From Siderastrea siderea (taxonomy: Eukaryota; Cnidaria; Anthozoa; Scleractinia; Rhizangiidae), in NCBI GenBank assembly GCA_964030785.1, contig OZ034968.1, positions 52,357,230-52,421,229 of the forward strand: DNA of 64,000 nt. Reading direction: 5' to 3'. The position numbers were made by a program, and so were the translations under genes. Positions within the stretch are counted from its first letter, which is position 1. Every line of letters begins with the position of its first letter. Positions 50,901-59,196 of this stretch are shown piece after piece. The notes below the pieces were generated by a model, which did no database searches, was not told the DNA's origin, and saw only the letters and a list, made by a program, of their open reading frames with translations.

Positions 50901-52878
50901 GTGCTCATAGTTTTTGGCCAACTAACCAAGTACTTGAAATCTAGTTACATGTGCTATTCGAAATAAACGATAATTGCAAAAAGGGGCACTTTTAAGAGGT
51001 TTTCATGAATTTAATATTACGCACTTTTAATTTTGCATAGGATATTACATGTACATAGAAACGTCAAGTCCTCGAAAGCTAGGTGATAATGCAAAACTGG
51101 ACAGTCCGTTGCTGAGCTTCAGTGGATACATGTGCCTCAAATTCTTCTACCACATGTATGGTGCAACCATTGGCAAACTGAATGTCATGATCGATGGTAG
51201 CAGAGTGTTCTCTGCTAGTGGCAATAAAGGCAACAAATGGATGGAAGCCAGGATAACCACATATCGCGTTGGAAATGCCAGGGTAAGAAAACAGTGGCTG
51301 GTCAAACTGTCTAGTATATTCTATACATGGTTGGAGATTTTTTTCATACCAGACTCATTTTAAAAAACTCTTTGAACCATTGCAGGTAATATTTGAGGGA
51401 ATAACAGGAAGCAGCTTTACTGGTGATATCGCCATTGACGACTTCTCATTAAGCAAGGGTCGCTGTGCTCCAAGTAAGTATTAAGGCGGAGTAAAAAACC
51501 GATTGGAATATTGACCTCGATTACCTGTGCTCTTTTGCTTGGAATATTTCTCAGAGCATTCAAGGGACTGTGCCCGAGGACGGTACTCATGTCCCAGCAC
51601 GGGCACAGTGCTTAGATTTTTGCTCGAGAGCCAACAACAAAAGGCTATGCCAGACTATTACCGTGCCCGAGCATATTTGTCTGAATGGGTGTTTAACATG
51701 TATCCCGTTTTTCTTTTATTGTCAGTATTTTTTAAGTAAGGTAAACCATTTCTACTCTTACTTTGGGTAGCTTTTAGGAGGCTTGCAACAGTTTCTTTTG
51801 GCCTTGGGGTGTATCTTTTGAAATCACAAGTTTGCATAGAAGAGAAACTTCGATTTCCTTGATACTACACCATGTTTTCAACATATGACCAAAGTTTTTT
51901 TTTCATCGGTTTCCTATTAACAACTGTCACCATAGCAACGGTAATAGACAACCCCTCATTTTAAATAATGTCCATTATCTCGAAATTTAGTCAGAAACTT
52001 GAAGTGTTTGAAGTACTCAACCTACCCAACTTGCATGCAAACTTAGAGAAAAATCTGTAAGACCGTTTTCAAGTAAATCATGAATTATTTTTTATGTGCT
52101 GATTTTGGTCATTCCCTAAATTTTTTCAATATTTCAAGAAAAATAAAACTTAACACTTTCTCTTTTCGGTTGAAAGATCTCTTATGACAGCAAAACATTC
52201 GTAATGTACATTGAGGTTCCTGGGTGGCTGCGATTTGAAGATATTTATATTTAAAGGCTGCTAAAATGTAGCACAAATTAGTCAAAAAGTTAGTCTATTT
52301 CACATTTATTCACGTGCGATGAATGCTTAAACACGCGCTGCGCTTGTGTTCTCTCGTGCATTGACAAGTTTATTTCGTAATTTTTTCAGCTTGAGTGTTA
52401 TGTTAAATATCTTCAAATCGCAGCCACGTAGGAAGTTCAATGTACATTAAGAATGTTAATGCTATCATAAGAGATCTTTCAACTGAAAAGGGAAAGTGTT
52501 AAGCTTTATTTTTCTTGAAATACTGAATTTGGCATAAAAGTTGTGTAGGTTAAGTAGTTCAAATACTTTAAGTTTCGTCGTAAAGTGTCTGACTAGATTT
52601 CGAGATAATCGACATTATTCAAAATGAGGGACTGTCCATTACCGTTGCTATGGTGGCAGTTGTTGCTAGGAAACCAATGAAAACGTAAACTTTGATCACA
52701 TGTCGGAAGGATGATGTAGTATCAAGGAAATCGAAGTTGGTCTTCTATGCGAAATTTTGATTTCAAAAGATACACCCCAAGGCCAAAAATACTGTTGCGA
52801 GCTTCCTTAAAAGAGAATGTTTTTCTCCCTTTTTTTTCTTTTTCAGGGTTAACAGGCCGGCACTATCTCTTAACTTGA
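14846..52878 (+). CDS. Giant secreted poly-MAM protein gene (25 MAM domains, 78 proposed exons)
   Basis: The model joins the signal-peptide exon (14846-14923), a linker exon (15728-15791), 25 three-exon MAM modules (17994-51473) and a short terminal exon (52847-52878, [10 protein letters not shown] then TGA, after a strong T-rich acceptor). The sum is 11,946 nt, exactly 3,982 codons, which supports the phases. Each module is 157 residues with cysteines at 6, 13, 79 and 155, the MAM four-cysteine pattern, and core motifs CGFVQD, FDWTR, NTGPS-x-[18 protein letters not shown] and GRC. MAM domains mediate adhesion in extracellular or membrane proteins (meprins, neuropilins, RPTPs, coral skeletal-matrix proteins). 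No transmembrane segment, LDLa or protease domain is seen, so a secreted matrix or mucus protein is inferred. Modules are certain; both gene ends are tentative. Module 13 has a broken donor. Confidence 0.6.
15728..15791 (+). CDS. Linker exon, proposed exon 2 of the poly-MAM gene
   Basis: Flanked by a strong acceptor (a long T/C tract then CAG at 15725-15727) and a strong donor (TAT|GTAAGT at 15792). It is open in phase 0 for 21 codons ([14 protein letters not shown] then SIHKRNL) with one base left over. That phase-1 end joins GG of the first MAM exon to make TGG (W). The incoming phase 0 equals the outgoing phase of the 14846 exon. The content is a hydrophilic spacer. Confidence 0.45.
15792..17993 (+). 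other. Long intron before the first MAM exon
   Basis: Apart from the MITE-like element at 16481-17170 I see no coding exon with convincing splice sites. A cluster near 16060-16095 (AAAATGGCGGCC) resembles a dispersed repeat or promoter fragment but has no other support. Confidence 0.35.
16481..17170. mobile_element. MITE-like element with ~25-bp terminal inverted repeats
   Basis: The left end AAGGGTGCGTTTCTTTGGGA (16481-16500) returns as its reverse complement at 17151-17170, and the match continues inward (AAATCC, CGGATT). CGTTTCTTT and AATCCGGATT words recur inside the first 200 bp. There is no transposase frame, so it is non-autonomous. The GGGTGCG start resembles hAT-type ends, but no clear 8-bp target duplication is visible, so the superfamily is open. 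Confidence 0.65.
17994..19072 (+). repeat. MAM module 1
   Basis: Exon A 17994-18131, exon B 18640-18881, exon C 18985-19072. Exon A is one codon shorter than in later modules (acceptor GGTAG|GG) because it joins the linker exon. It has [10 protein letters not shown] and TRNSG, and GKRG where later modules have GKGG. Confidence 0.85.
19365..20439 (+). repeat. MAM module 2
   Basis: Exons A 19365-19505, B 20007-20248, C 20352-20439. TRNSG as in module 1; otherwise the consensus sequence. Confidence 0.88.
20732..21804 (+). repeat. MAM module 3
   Basis: Exons A 20732-20872, B 21372-21613, C 21717-21804. First module with TRHNG. Ends GRCSP, donor GTACGT. A one-T deletion in the A-B intron is shared with modules 8 and 13. 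Confidence 0.88.
22097..23171 (+). repeat. MAM module 4
   Basis: Exons A 22097-22237, B 22739-22980, C 23084-23171. MTPSSC at the start (R to T). [10 protein letters not shown] in exon B, shared with modules 9 and 14. Confidence 0.88.
23457..24530 (+). repeat. MAM module 5
   Basis: Exons A 23457-23597, B 24098-24339, C 24443-24530. Ends GHCAP, as does module 11. The intron before exon A has lost a few bases. Confidence 0.88.
24826..25900 (+). repeat. MAM module 6
   Basis: Exons A 24826-24966, B 25468-25709, C 25813-25900. Exon B reads SGNKSNKW in place of SGNKGNKW. Confidence 0.88.
26193..27268 (+). repeat. MAM module 7
   Basis: Exons A 26193-26333, B 26836-27077, C 27181-27268. Exon A has [10 protein letters not shown], the most diverged first motif of the array; all four cysteines are kept. 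Confidence 0.88.
27563..28635 (+). repeat. MAM module 8
   Basis: Exons A 27563-27703, B 28203-28444, C 28548-28635. Ends GRCSP with donor GTACGT; intron markers match modules 3 and 13. Confidence 0.88.
28928..30002 (+). repeat. MAM module 9
   Basis: Exons A 28928-29068, B 29570-29811, C 29915-30002. [10 protein letters not shown], as in modules 4 and 14. Confidence 0.88.
30295..31369 (+). repeat. MAM module 10
   Basis: Exons A 30295-30435, B 30937-31178, C 31282-31369. Exon C has EGIKGIS and ends GRCAL. The following intron is ~130 bp shorter. Almost a copy of module 17. Confidence 0.88.
31532..32605 (+). repeat. MAM module 11
   Basis: Exons A 31532-31672, B 32173-32414, C 32518-32605. Ends GHCAP. 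The intron after exon A starts like modules 9 and 14 but later matches module 5, so it appears mosaic. Confidence 0.88.
32901..33974 (+). repeat. MAM module 12
   Basis: Exons A 32901-33041, B 33542-33783, C 33887-33974. Exon A and its upstream intron match module 6; the B-C intron carries a CATACAAGAC variant shared with module 19. Confidence 0.88.
34267..35339 (+). repeat. MAM module 13 (exon B donor broken)
   Basis: Exons A 34267-34407, B 34907-35148, C 35252-35339. The base after exon B is A in place of G (GCCAGG|ATAAG), so the donor GT is lost. Read through, the frame continues 14 codons to a TAG at about 35188. Skipping exon B would shift the frame. Ends GRCSP, as in modules 3 and 8. 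Confidence 0.85.
35632..36706 (+). repeat. MAM module 14
   Basis: Exons A 35632-35772, B 36274-36515, C 36619-36706. [10 protein letters not shown], as in modules 4 and 9. Confidence 0.88.
36992..38066 (+). repeat. MAM module 15
   Basis: Exons A 36992-37132, B 37634-37875, C 37979-38066. Ends GRCSP but with the common GTAAGT donor. The upstream intron has the same small deletion as that before module 5. Confidence 0.88.
38359..39433 (+). repeat. MAM module 16
   Basis: Exons A 38359-38499, B 39001-39242, C 39346-39433. [10 protein letters not shown] in exon B. Introns resemble modules 4, 9 and 14. Confidence 0.88.
39726..40800 (+). repeat. MAM module 17
   Basis: Exons A 39726-39866, B 40368-40609, C 40713-40800. 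EGIKGIS and GRCAL, followed by the ~130-bp-shorter intron; near twin of module 10. Confidence 0.88.
40963..42037 (+). repeat. MAM module 18
   Basis: Exons A 40963-41103, B 41605-41846, C 41950-42037. Last module of the TRHNG group. Confidence 0.88.
42330..43401 (+). repeat. MAM module 19
   Basis: Exons A 42330-42470, B 42969-43210, C 43314-43401. First of the TRHSG group. The A-B intron lacks three bases (CAAATACCAAGTT), shared with module 24. Confidence 0.88.
43696..44769 (+). repeat. MAM module 20
   Basis: Exons A 43696-43836, B 44337-44578, C 44682-44769. YMETSS in exon B and EGIKGSS in exon C; followed by the ~130-bp-shorter intron. Exon A and its intron match module 25. Confidence 0.88.
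44932..46006 (+). repeat. MAM module 21
   Basis: Exons A 44932-45072, B 45574-45815, C 45919-46006. Consensus TRHSG module. Confidence 0.88.
46299..47373 (+). repeat. MAM module 22
   Basis: Exons A 46299-46439, B 46941-47182, C 47286-47373. Nearly the same as module 21, including a TATATGCTATAC variant in the B-C intron. Confidence 0.88.
47666..48739 (+). repeat. MAM module 23
   Basis: Exons A 47666-47806, B 48308-48549, C 48652-48739. Consensus TRHSG module. Confidence 0.88.
49032..50105 (+). repeat. MAM module 24
   Basis: Exons A 49032-49172, B 49672-49913, C 50018-50105. Shares the three-base intron loss with module 19. Confidence 0.88.
50400..51473 (+). repeat. MAM module 25 (last)
   Basis: Exons A 50400-50540, B 51041-51282, C 51386-51473. 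[10 protein letters not shown] in exon B; intron like module 20. The donor GTAAGT at 51474 is intact, so at least one more exon should follow. Confidence 0.88.
51555..51740 (+). other. Candidate cysteine-rich exon or repeat fragment after the last MAM module
   Basis: After a TTTCTCAG acceptor (ends 51554) a phase-0 frame encodes a run with eight cysteines ([22 protein letters not shown]) and could end at AAGTAAG|GTAAAC (51741). The outgoing phase of module 25 is 1, which fits a different frame here ([13 protein letters not shown], donor GG|GTGTTT at 51689). A perfect 10-bp inverted repeat (ACTGTGCCCG with CGGGCACAGT, about 51567-51612) sits inside. Real exon status is undecided. Confidence 0.25.
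51771..52813. mobile_element. ~1-kb foldback (long inverted repeat) element
   Basis: The left arm (from CTTTTAGGAGGCTTGCAACA at 51771) is the imperfect reverse complement of the right arm (ending at 52813). Matching landmarks include GGCCTTGGGGTGTATC against its complement at 52768-52784, CCATAGCAACGGTAAT against ATTACCGTTGCTATGG at about 52638, and AGATCTCTTATGA against TCATAAGAGATCT at about 52466. The arms are ~400-480 bp, around a ~150-bp centre near 52255-52405. No transposase frame is present, so it is non-autonomous. Confidence 0.8.
52847..52878 (+). CDS. Proposed terminal exon of the poly-MAM gene
   Basis: A strong T-rich tract ending TTTTTCAG (to 52846) precedes GGTTAACAGG. Joined to the single base left by module 25 it reads [10 protein letters not shown] and TGA at 52876. 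It lies 34 bp after the foldback element. Plus-strand AATAAA strings near 53770-53785 could serve polyadenylation. Only splice-signal strength and phase support it. Confidence 0.35.
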
Positions 52879-54879
52879 GGTAAATGTTGAAATATTAAAT
52901 TTTTACTTCACATTTTCACATCTGTTCATACCGGTTCATACCGGTTAATCTTAGGTCGGAACTTAATTTTGGGACTATATTATAACTTTATATGTCTACC
53001 AAATTTGCCCTTATTGCTGACAAGTGTTAGCGAGACAGCACACTATTCTTTACATAGGAAAAAAATACAAAATTTTGTCGGATGTTACTTATATTTTTAC
53101 CCTTTTTATACAAGAATATTAAAGAAGGACCAATTTTTCACTAAGCGAATTGCAACAGGAAAAACTGTATGAAAATTCGTGCAGCAGAAATTTGATCAGG
53201 ACCCGCAGCACTCGTCAGCACTCACTTTCACACTGAAATTCTTAGTTCTAATTGCCTTCTTGCTTTACTACAAACAATACTTTCTTATTATTCATTTTCT
53301 TGCAGCTTTGGAGAGGAAACTCGTATGGGCTTGTTAAACAATGAAAATGATTTAATGTTAAAACTAATGTCGTCCCTGCAAAAAGGTGCTTATTGATTAA
53401 GGTAGCATAAAAAAAGGTTTTCAGAGCTCGAGCAGGCATTTGTAATTTGTCTGGCTGATTGGTTGGTTTTACGTTGTTATCGTTTTGCATGAAGCACAGC
53501 AAAATATCAAAGTATAAACGAAATAGAAAAGGTGAATATACAGTAATTTTAAAACAAATACGAGCAAACAAAATAAAAACAAACAAAAAAGGAAAAAGGC
53601 TCAAGATTTAATAGGAAATGGGTTTGATCACTTTAGATATACCCTATCATGTACTCATGATTGTGCTTTCGCTGTTTCACGTTTTAGCTGTTTCCATGGA
53701 AGGATTTTGCATTTGGTTTTATCCGAGGGGCGACTTAATTAACCACGTTTGTTATTATGTAACCGGGGATAATAAAAAATAAATAAACGCATAACTAAAT
53801 ACAAATTTTCGTTTGCTGTGTTTTCTGAATACTGTTTGTCTCTGCAGAGACGGAAGTATACCGCCAAGTCCAGCAAAAGGCCCACTCGTCCAATATTGAC
53901 AATTTTAACTTTGTTTCCCTTGGATAAATACCCAAAGATAAAGTTTCTCCCGTTAGGTAAATACCCACTCGTTCACACTGACAATCCGATTTAAGCCCCA
54001 TGCACAGGAGCACATTTTCTTTGACAGATTTTCTATGACAAATGTTATTTGCTCGTGCAGATGACAAAATCTGATAAAGTTTTCATCTGACAAATAAAAA
54101 CTGGCACGCCAGTCCTCGTGTGGATAGATCGTCAATGAAAATTTGCCAAAGAGTTGTGGAAAATTAGTTCCCAGATCCTTTCGCGTGCGCATTTTTTTTT
54201 AGCTTTTATCGGGTGATTAAGCCGTTTCAGGCAATTTCTTTACTTTTTAAATGAGAGCAGACACTAACAGCCTCCATTTTCCATGGTAAATGCGAACTCA
54301 CGATCTTATTTTATGTTACATTTTCAGCTGCATGTCGCAATAAAACTACTGCTGTTTAGCCAAATGATATAACTTAACTTTTCTTTTTTTTTAAGAAATG
54401 GATTTTTGTCTCATTTTTATTTGTAGAAAAAAGGCCCTATTTAAAGATATCTTAACTACAACTTAACTTGCTTCTATTTGAAAATCGAGCTTTTTATTGT
54501 TTGGATCACTTTTTTTCCTTTGTGCACGTTACTGCTTTCCCTTCTAGTGTGCTTGCTGTTCAGCTGTCCAAAAGCCGTTGCCGGCTTACAAATAAGGACA
54601 TTTGTCAAAGAAAAGTTGTTAACTCGTGTACACATACAAATCGTTTATCTAGCCATAGAAAAAATGTTCGTGTGCATGGGGCTTTACGCTCACCTGACTG
54701 AAATAGCGGTTCACTGCAAAAATGTTTTTTGTTGCGGAATGGTCGCGAACATTGACTTCGAGTCAGATATACCCTATAAACTACAAGCGTTTTGGGGACC
54801 CATGAGAAATTTTTTATTTTGAAATTGGGATTTTTTATAAATTTTACTTGAGAACGATGTAATATTCAGTTTTCAAGAG
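52879..54879. other. Gene-poor stretch with a weak inverted repeat
   Basis: No credible gene. Frames at 52969-53172, 53248-53604 and 53795-54192 have no start context or domain. A weak inverted repeat pairs about 53966-54040 with 54650-54718 (sharing GTGCATGGGGCTT and flanking words), perhaps an old DNA transposon. A hydrophobic frame at 54478-54822 lies inside it and lacks an ATG. Confidence 0.35.
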
Positions 54880-54990
54880 CGTGGGACAGGCGTGGGACAA
54901 AGAACAAATCTGAGTTCCCGACGGAAATCGAACCCATGACCTCCCGTACACCGGTCGGGCGCTCTAACCACTGGAAGACTTGTGGCGAGT
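54880..54990 (-). mobile_element. tRNA-derived SINE, copy 1
   Basis: On the minus strand it reads GTGGTTAGAGCGCCCGACC (A-box-like), ~25 bases later GGTTCGATTTCC (B-box), then GTCGGGAACTCAGA and a unique tail. This is the internal Pol III promoter arrangement of a tRNA-derived SINE head. It is not a functional tRNA: the anticodon arm and acceptor pairing are not intact. Confidence 0.75.
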
Positions 54991-55127
54991 GAGGTCATCT
55001 TTACTAGGTTCGTTTTGGCACGCGTCATGCATACTGCTGGGATCAGCAATGTCGAAAGCACCGTGTGTGATATTAAAGAAAGAAAGATGGTAAAGTTTAA
55101 GCTCGGAAAGAAATAAGAAAGATGGAA

Positions 55128-55250
55128 TATACAGTTGTCGCGAGCGTGAGACCTGACAAAGAACAAGTCTGAGTCCCCGACGGAAATTGAACCCATGACC
55201 ACCCGTACACCGGTCGGGTGCTCTAAACACTGAGCTACTGGGAAACTCAT
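55128..55250 (-). mobile_element. tRNA-derived SINE, copy 2
   Basis: Minus strand: CCCAGTAGCTCAGTGTTTAG, GCACCCGACCGG, then GGTTCAATTTCC and GTCGGGGACTCAGA. Same family and orientation as copy 1, about 250 bp away, with a better A-box (TAGCTCAGTG). The two are separated by unrelated sequence ending CACTCGCCACAAG. Confidence 0.75.
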
Positions 55251-55610
55251 GGCGAGCAAAGTTTTACTTTGCCTGGCATTGGAGTTTTTTCACCATTAAA
55301 AGCTACTTTTCTGGAATCCTACCTTCGCCATCCTTTGCTTGCCTTTCCTTCCTGACTATGTTTTTCGCGCTGACTGTTTATGCGCATCTTTCCTCAGTTA
55401 ACATCGGAATGTCATGCTACGTCATCAAGCGCTCACTGAGCGCGGTGGGCATTTTAATGTCCATGCATAAATTTAACCTAAATGTTCGGTGATCCCAGTT
55501 TTTCTTTCGATACCGAACACTTTTTTCGATTATCTACGTGTTACTGTATGCAAAACGAAAAAGTCTATGTGGTGAAAGTGTGAACTTTTTTCATCTTTTC
55601 TGTTTAAAGG
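55251..55610. other. Spacer without recognised features
   Basis: No gene, RNA or repeat recognised between the SINE pair and the next element. Confidence 0.3.
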
Positions 55611-56294
55611 AACCGTTCATCATTTTTTGTGAGGTAAGGGGGCTGGTGGGATTTGAGGGGGGGGGGCATTCTAAAAAATATGGCTTCAACGGGGAGGGGC
55701 AGCCGAAAAAGTATGGTGTGTAAAGGGGGGTAACCAAAAAAGTGCCTTTTAAGTTTGGTAGTGACAGCATCTGTAATAATGCAAACATCAGCGCCAGAAT
55801 GTCAAAAAATAGCGTTTCTAAGGTTCTGAAAATTCAAATTTATCGTGAGGAACCGGATCCCTACTTTATTACACACCCAACGGCAATTCTACCTCATCAA
55901 CTGTTTCGTTACAACATACAGCCAGAAGAATGTCAACTCTTTTTTGGCCTCTGCTGGTCTATTGTTAAACAAATGAACAAATGATAATAGTGTCCAATAA
56001 TGCTTAAAACCGGCATTAATTGTCTGTTTATGTACTTCAGAATGCACCAAATTGCATTAGAGCATCTCTAGATTTTCGAAATTTTCAGGGGAAGATACCC
56101 CTGGAACCGGTAAGTTTTAGATTTACTTTATCAGTTTTTTAGGAAGTCTCATCCCAAATATTTAATTGTACAAGGGGCGCCAGGTAGAAATTTTCTAATG
56201 TAGAGGGGGGTCATTATATATTACAGGAACTACCCATCAAATCTTACCAGCCACTTCCCCCTCCCCCCCCCTCCCCCACTAAAAATGAACGGTT
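55611..56294. mobile_element. MITE-like element with G-rich terminal inverted repeats
   Basis: Both ends begin AACCGTTCAT when read inward (55611 plus strand; 56294 minus strand). They continue with a G-rich run and GGCTGGT, then GATTTGA. Inside is an 80-codon frame (55742-55984) with no known domain. Probably a non-autonomous DNA transposon. Confidence 0.6.
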
Positions 56295-56359
56295 TAGTTT
56301 TACTGAAAGGATAACACAGATTAAAATTACTAACTCAATAGGCCTGCTTAAGTAAAATT

Positions 56360-56465
56360 TAAATTTGGAAGCAGGTCTTCAGTAAATATTTAAATAGTTT
56401 TCACATTTGCAAGTAGTTTCCAAATTTGGAGGAAGGTCTTCAGGAAATATTTAAATAGTTTTAAC
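56360..56465. repeat. Two-copy ~58-bp direct repeat
   Basis: AAATTTGGAAGCAGGTCTTC followed by AGTAAATATTTAAATAGTTTT recurs immediately as AAATTTGGAGGAAGGTCTTC and its continuation. Confidence 0.55.
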
Positions 56466-58980
56466 AACCATTGAGGCCATGTCGAGTATAGAAGGCCGAA
56501 TTTTTTTAATGGAATTACTTTTCCACACCATTATCTCTGAAACGAAGTCGGTGGTCCACAGCCCCTCGACCATCCCCCCATTTTTTTTGTGGGGGGGGGG
56601 GGGGGCATTTCTGGTAGATTGTTTCGTCATCTGTCTGTGGCAAAAGGATATCTTTTTTCTGTGTAACATTCTGCATGAGTTTCTTCAACAGACATGGTAG
56701 CTTGCTCTGCCCGTATTGAAAGATATTGTTCTCTTGCAATAAAAAAGATATCGACCCACATTTCCACAATACGGGCCCGCAGCATCTTAAGAATATCAAT
56801 CCATGGCATCTCAGGAGACGCTGGAGTCAAAGCGGATATGGCTATTAATAAAACGCATGGGCTGCGCAGAAAAGTACTGGAGTTTACTCTTTACCATCAA
56901 CGGGGCGCTTACAGGAATAATAAGAGGCGAAGTAGGACTTTTCTCATACACCTGCCTGTTTACTTAAATATTACAGGTGTACCTCAGATATAATATATAG
57001 ATTTAGCCGAGCCTAAAAGCGGAGCTCCACGTCTCTCTTTCATGCTAATTGGCCCGTAAAATACAGTAAATTTTAGTTGTGCAGTTATTCCCCAAGAGGT
57101 GAAAAACAGCAAAGGAAAACATGCGGACCGCTGAGGAAACTGTGAGCTGGCTTATTTTTCATCAAAGAGAAGACTTCAGTACGTCTTTCACCGACAGCTC
57201 TTCTTGTAGCATTCTTTCGAAAGCTAGCTTATAGAGTTCAAGAAGAGTACCTATTGCTAAACTACAATTGCTAAAGAAAACCCACTTGAAGACTTTTCCA
57301 TGCAAATACACATTTCTCACTGATTCCAATGCATCCCTCTGGCTGCTTAGTTCTGTTAACCATGAAACATTTCTCGAAATCTATCTTGCTAAAATAAATA
57401 ATATTTTCCCGGCATCAAACCGTTTACTGCAAAAATTCTCCAAAAAATGTTTTCGGAAACTTTGAAGCACACGTATAATTATCAAGAGAAAATGGCACAA
57501 GTTTTTCAACCGCGAAGTATTAATCGGGCGCTTTCAAGAATACACCCTGAACTATTAAATTTTAGGAAGGTTTTAGAGTCTCATTTTAGACAAAATACAT
57601 GTAGACTTAAACCGAGAAATGCTTTGCTTATAGTTACTTAAATAAAGATTTCATTTCGATCTGTAACTAAACACACACTGAAATGGCTTAGCGGTTTAAC
57701 AAAAAACAAAACGATCACGAAAACATGCCACACTGAACTCACTCACTGAAACAGCGAGTCTAAGTTTAGTCGCTAAATTGGGACAGAAATGTCATTCACT
57801 TCATATGAAGAAGCTAAAAAATATAACAATATAAGGAAGATAAAATATTCCACAACTGAACAAAAAACATAAGGAGCTTTACACTAAGACTATAAACTTA
57901 AAAATGACGACAGAGCGACTCTTCAGGTTTTGAATACTAAATAAATACGATAAATACGAATTAGTCAAAACAACCCAATACGCGTCGCCGAAGAAAAACA
58001 ACCTGCATTGAAAAAACAACACAGACTCAGTCTAGAACTAGTCACGATTTCCACTTTTCGAATAAAATACAGTAGAATTCCTCTAAGAAAAATATTGAAA
58101 ATTACGCACTAAAGTTCAAAAGGAAATTGAGCTTAATTAAGCTTAAGTTAACTGAAGCCTAAATATCAGATTGCTCACTAATGAAAATTCCTTTTAAACA
58201 GAAAAAGGACAAGAAACCTTCAAAAACATGAAATGACATTCACATACGAAGCATTCGTTTGCCTTGGAAAGCAAACTGCATTCAATTTTCCCCTCGAGTG
58301 AAGTTACTCGCAAGCTGGCAAACGGGAACTGCGAGCTATTTTTAAACAAGTTTTTAAAACATTTCAAGAAAATTACCGTAATTTACTAAACATGTAAAGT
58401 CGCTCAATTAAACAATTTTTACAATGTAAATCCACACTCAAATCTGTAATTTACTTTACCACTGAACTGAAAGAAGGCCTTGAAAATCTAAACAAAAGTC
58501 GCCGGGTTGTTTCCAGATCTCCTTAGCTTTGAAAAAAACAAGTATGTCCGCGAACAAGGATTTCTTGCCTTCAAGCTCTCCAGTATCTTCTATATGCGCC
58601 ATCGAGTTTATAGCAATCCTCTTCCTTTTCGTGATGAACTGCTACAAGTCTTCATTCCAAGAATGTATTACAATTATCGTATTGAAAGACGACCGTACGA
58701 CGAACCAGCCGCCATGTTGTTTACTTCAGCTACAAGAAAAAGTGTCATTCCACCTCCCCCGGTCAGGCTGTCTTGGGACTCCCGTCACCCTCCCCCAGAG
58801 TCTGTACGGACGGACGGACGTACGCTGACGTCAGAACCAAAATTTTTCGGATCAACGGGTTACCAAATTTTCTTACCCATGGTGCTCCACGAGCTCCGCT
58901 AAAACTAATTACGCTATCTAGGCCAGACGTGTCTTGCAGCGGAGGTTTGATCCCCGGTGTCGAGCAGTGCTTTGAAACCT
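56466..58980. other. Intergenic stretch, no gene supported
   Basis: Contains a 13-G run at about 56590 and many short open frames (for example 57268-57465, 57447-57641 and 58507-58902), none with a domain, a splice context or a promoter. A GGAC repeat and the CTGACGTCAGAACCAAAATT block near 58805-58850 look like part of a dispersed repeat. Confidence 0.35.
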
Positions 58981-59103
58981 AACCTGCGATCAGGCCCAAT
59001 TTTAGCGTCGCTCCCATATTGGGCCATGGGTTGCTCTTTCTTTTCGCCTTTCCCGTCTGAGTGTTTCCCCTAGCGAAAAGAAAACAAAGCCTGGTCGCAG
59101 GTT
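58981..59103. mobile_element. 123-bp MITE with 15-bp terminal inverted repeats
   Basis: It starts AACCTGCGATCAGGC (58981-58995) and ends GCCTGGTCGCAGGTT (59089-59103), which are reverse complements with one mismatch. No coding capacity. A target-site duplication is not evident. Confidence 0.6.
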
Positions 59104-59196
59104 TCCTTATTCGTACTTATTTTCGCGCGTCTTAATTGAGAAAAATAACAAAATGCTCGATTATCAAGCGATGGAGTTTGACGTTTTGTCACGTGA

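Noticed and set aside
17994..51473. Whether the regular array could be a CRISPR array, satellite or tandem transposon
   Set aside because: Units contain protein-coding exons with consistent splice phases and MAM motifs; period 1.37 kb is far from CRISPR, and no terminal repeats or transposase are present.
54478..54822. 114-codon hydrophobic frame resembling a signal peptide
   Set aside because: No ATG until after the hydrophobic part, and it lies inside a weak inverted repeat of transposon type.
55128..55250. Functional tRNA gene on the minus strand
   Set aside because: A- and B-boxes are present but the cloverleaf stems do not pair and the body continues as a SINE.
55742..55984. 80-codon frame inside the G-rich MITE
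   Set aside because: No recognisable transposase motif and too short; kept only as part of the element.
58507..58902. 131-codon frame near the GGAC repeat
   Set aside because: Overlaps a dispersed-repeat-like block, has no domain, and starts with a non-ATG codon.
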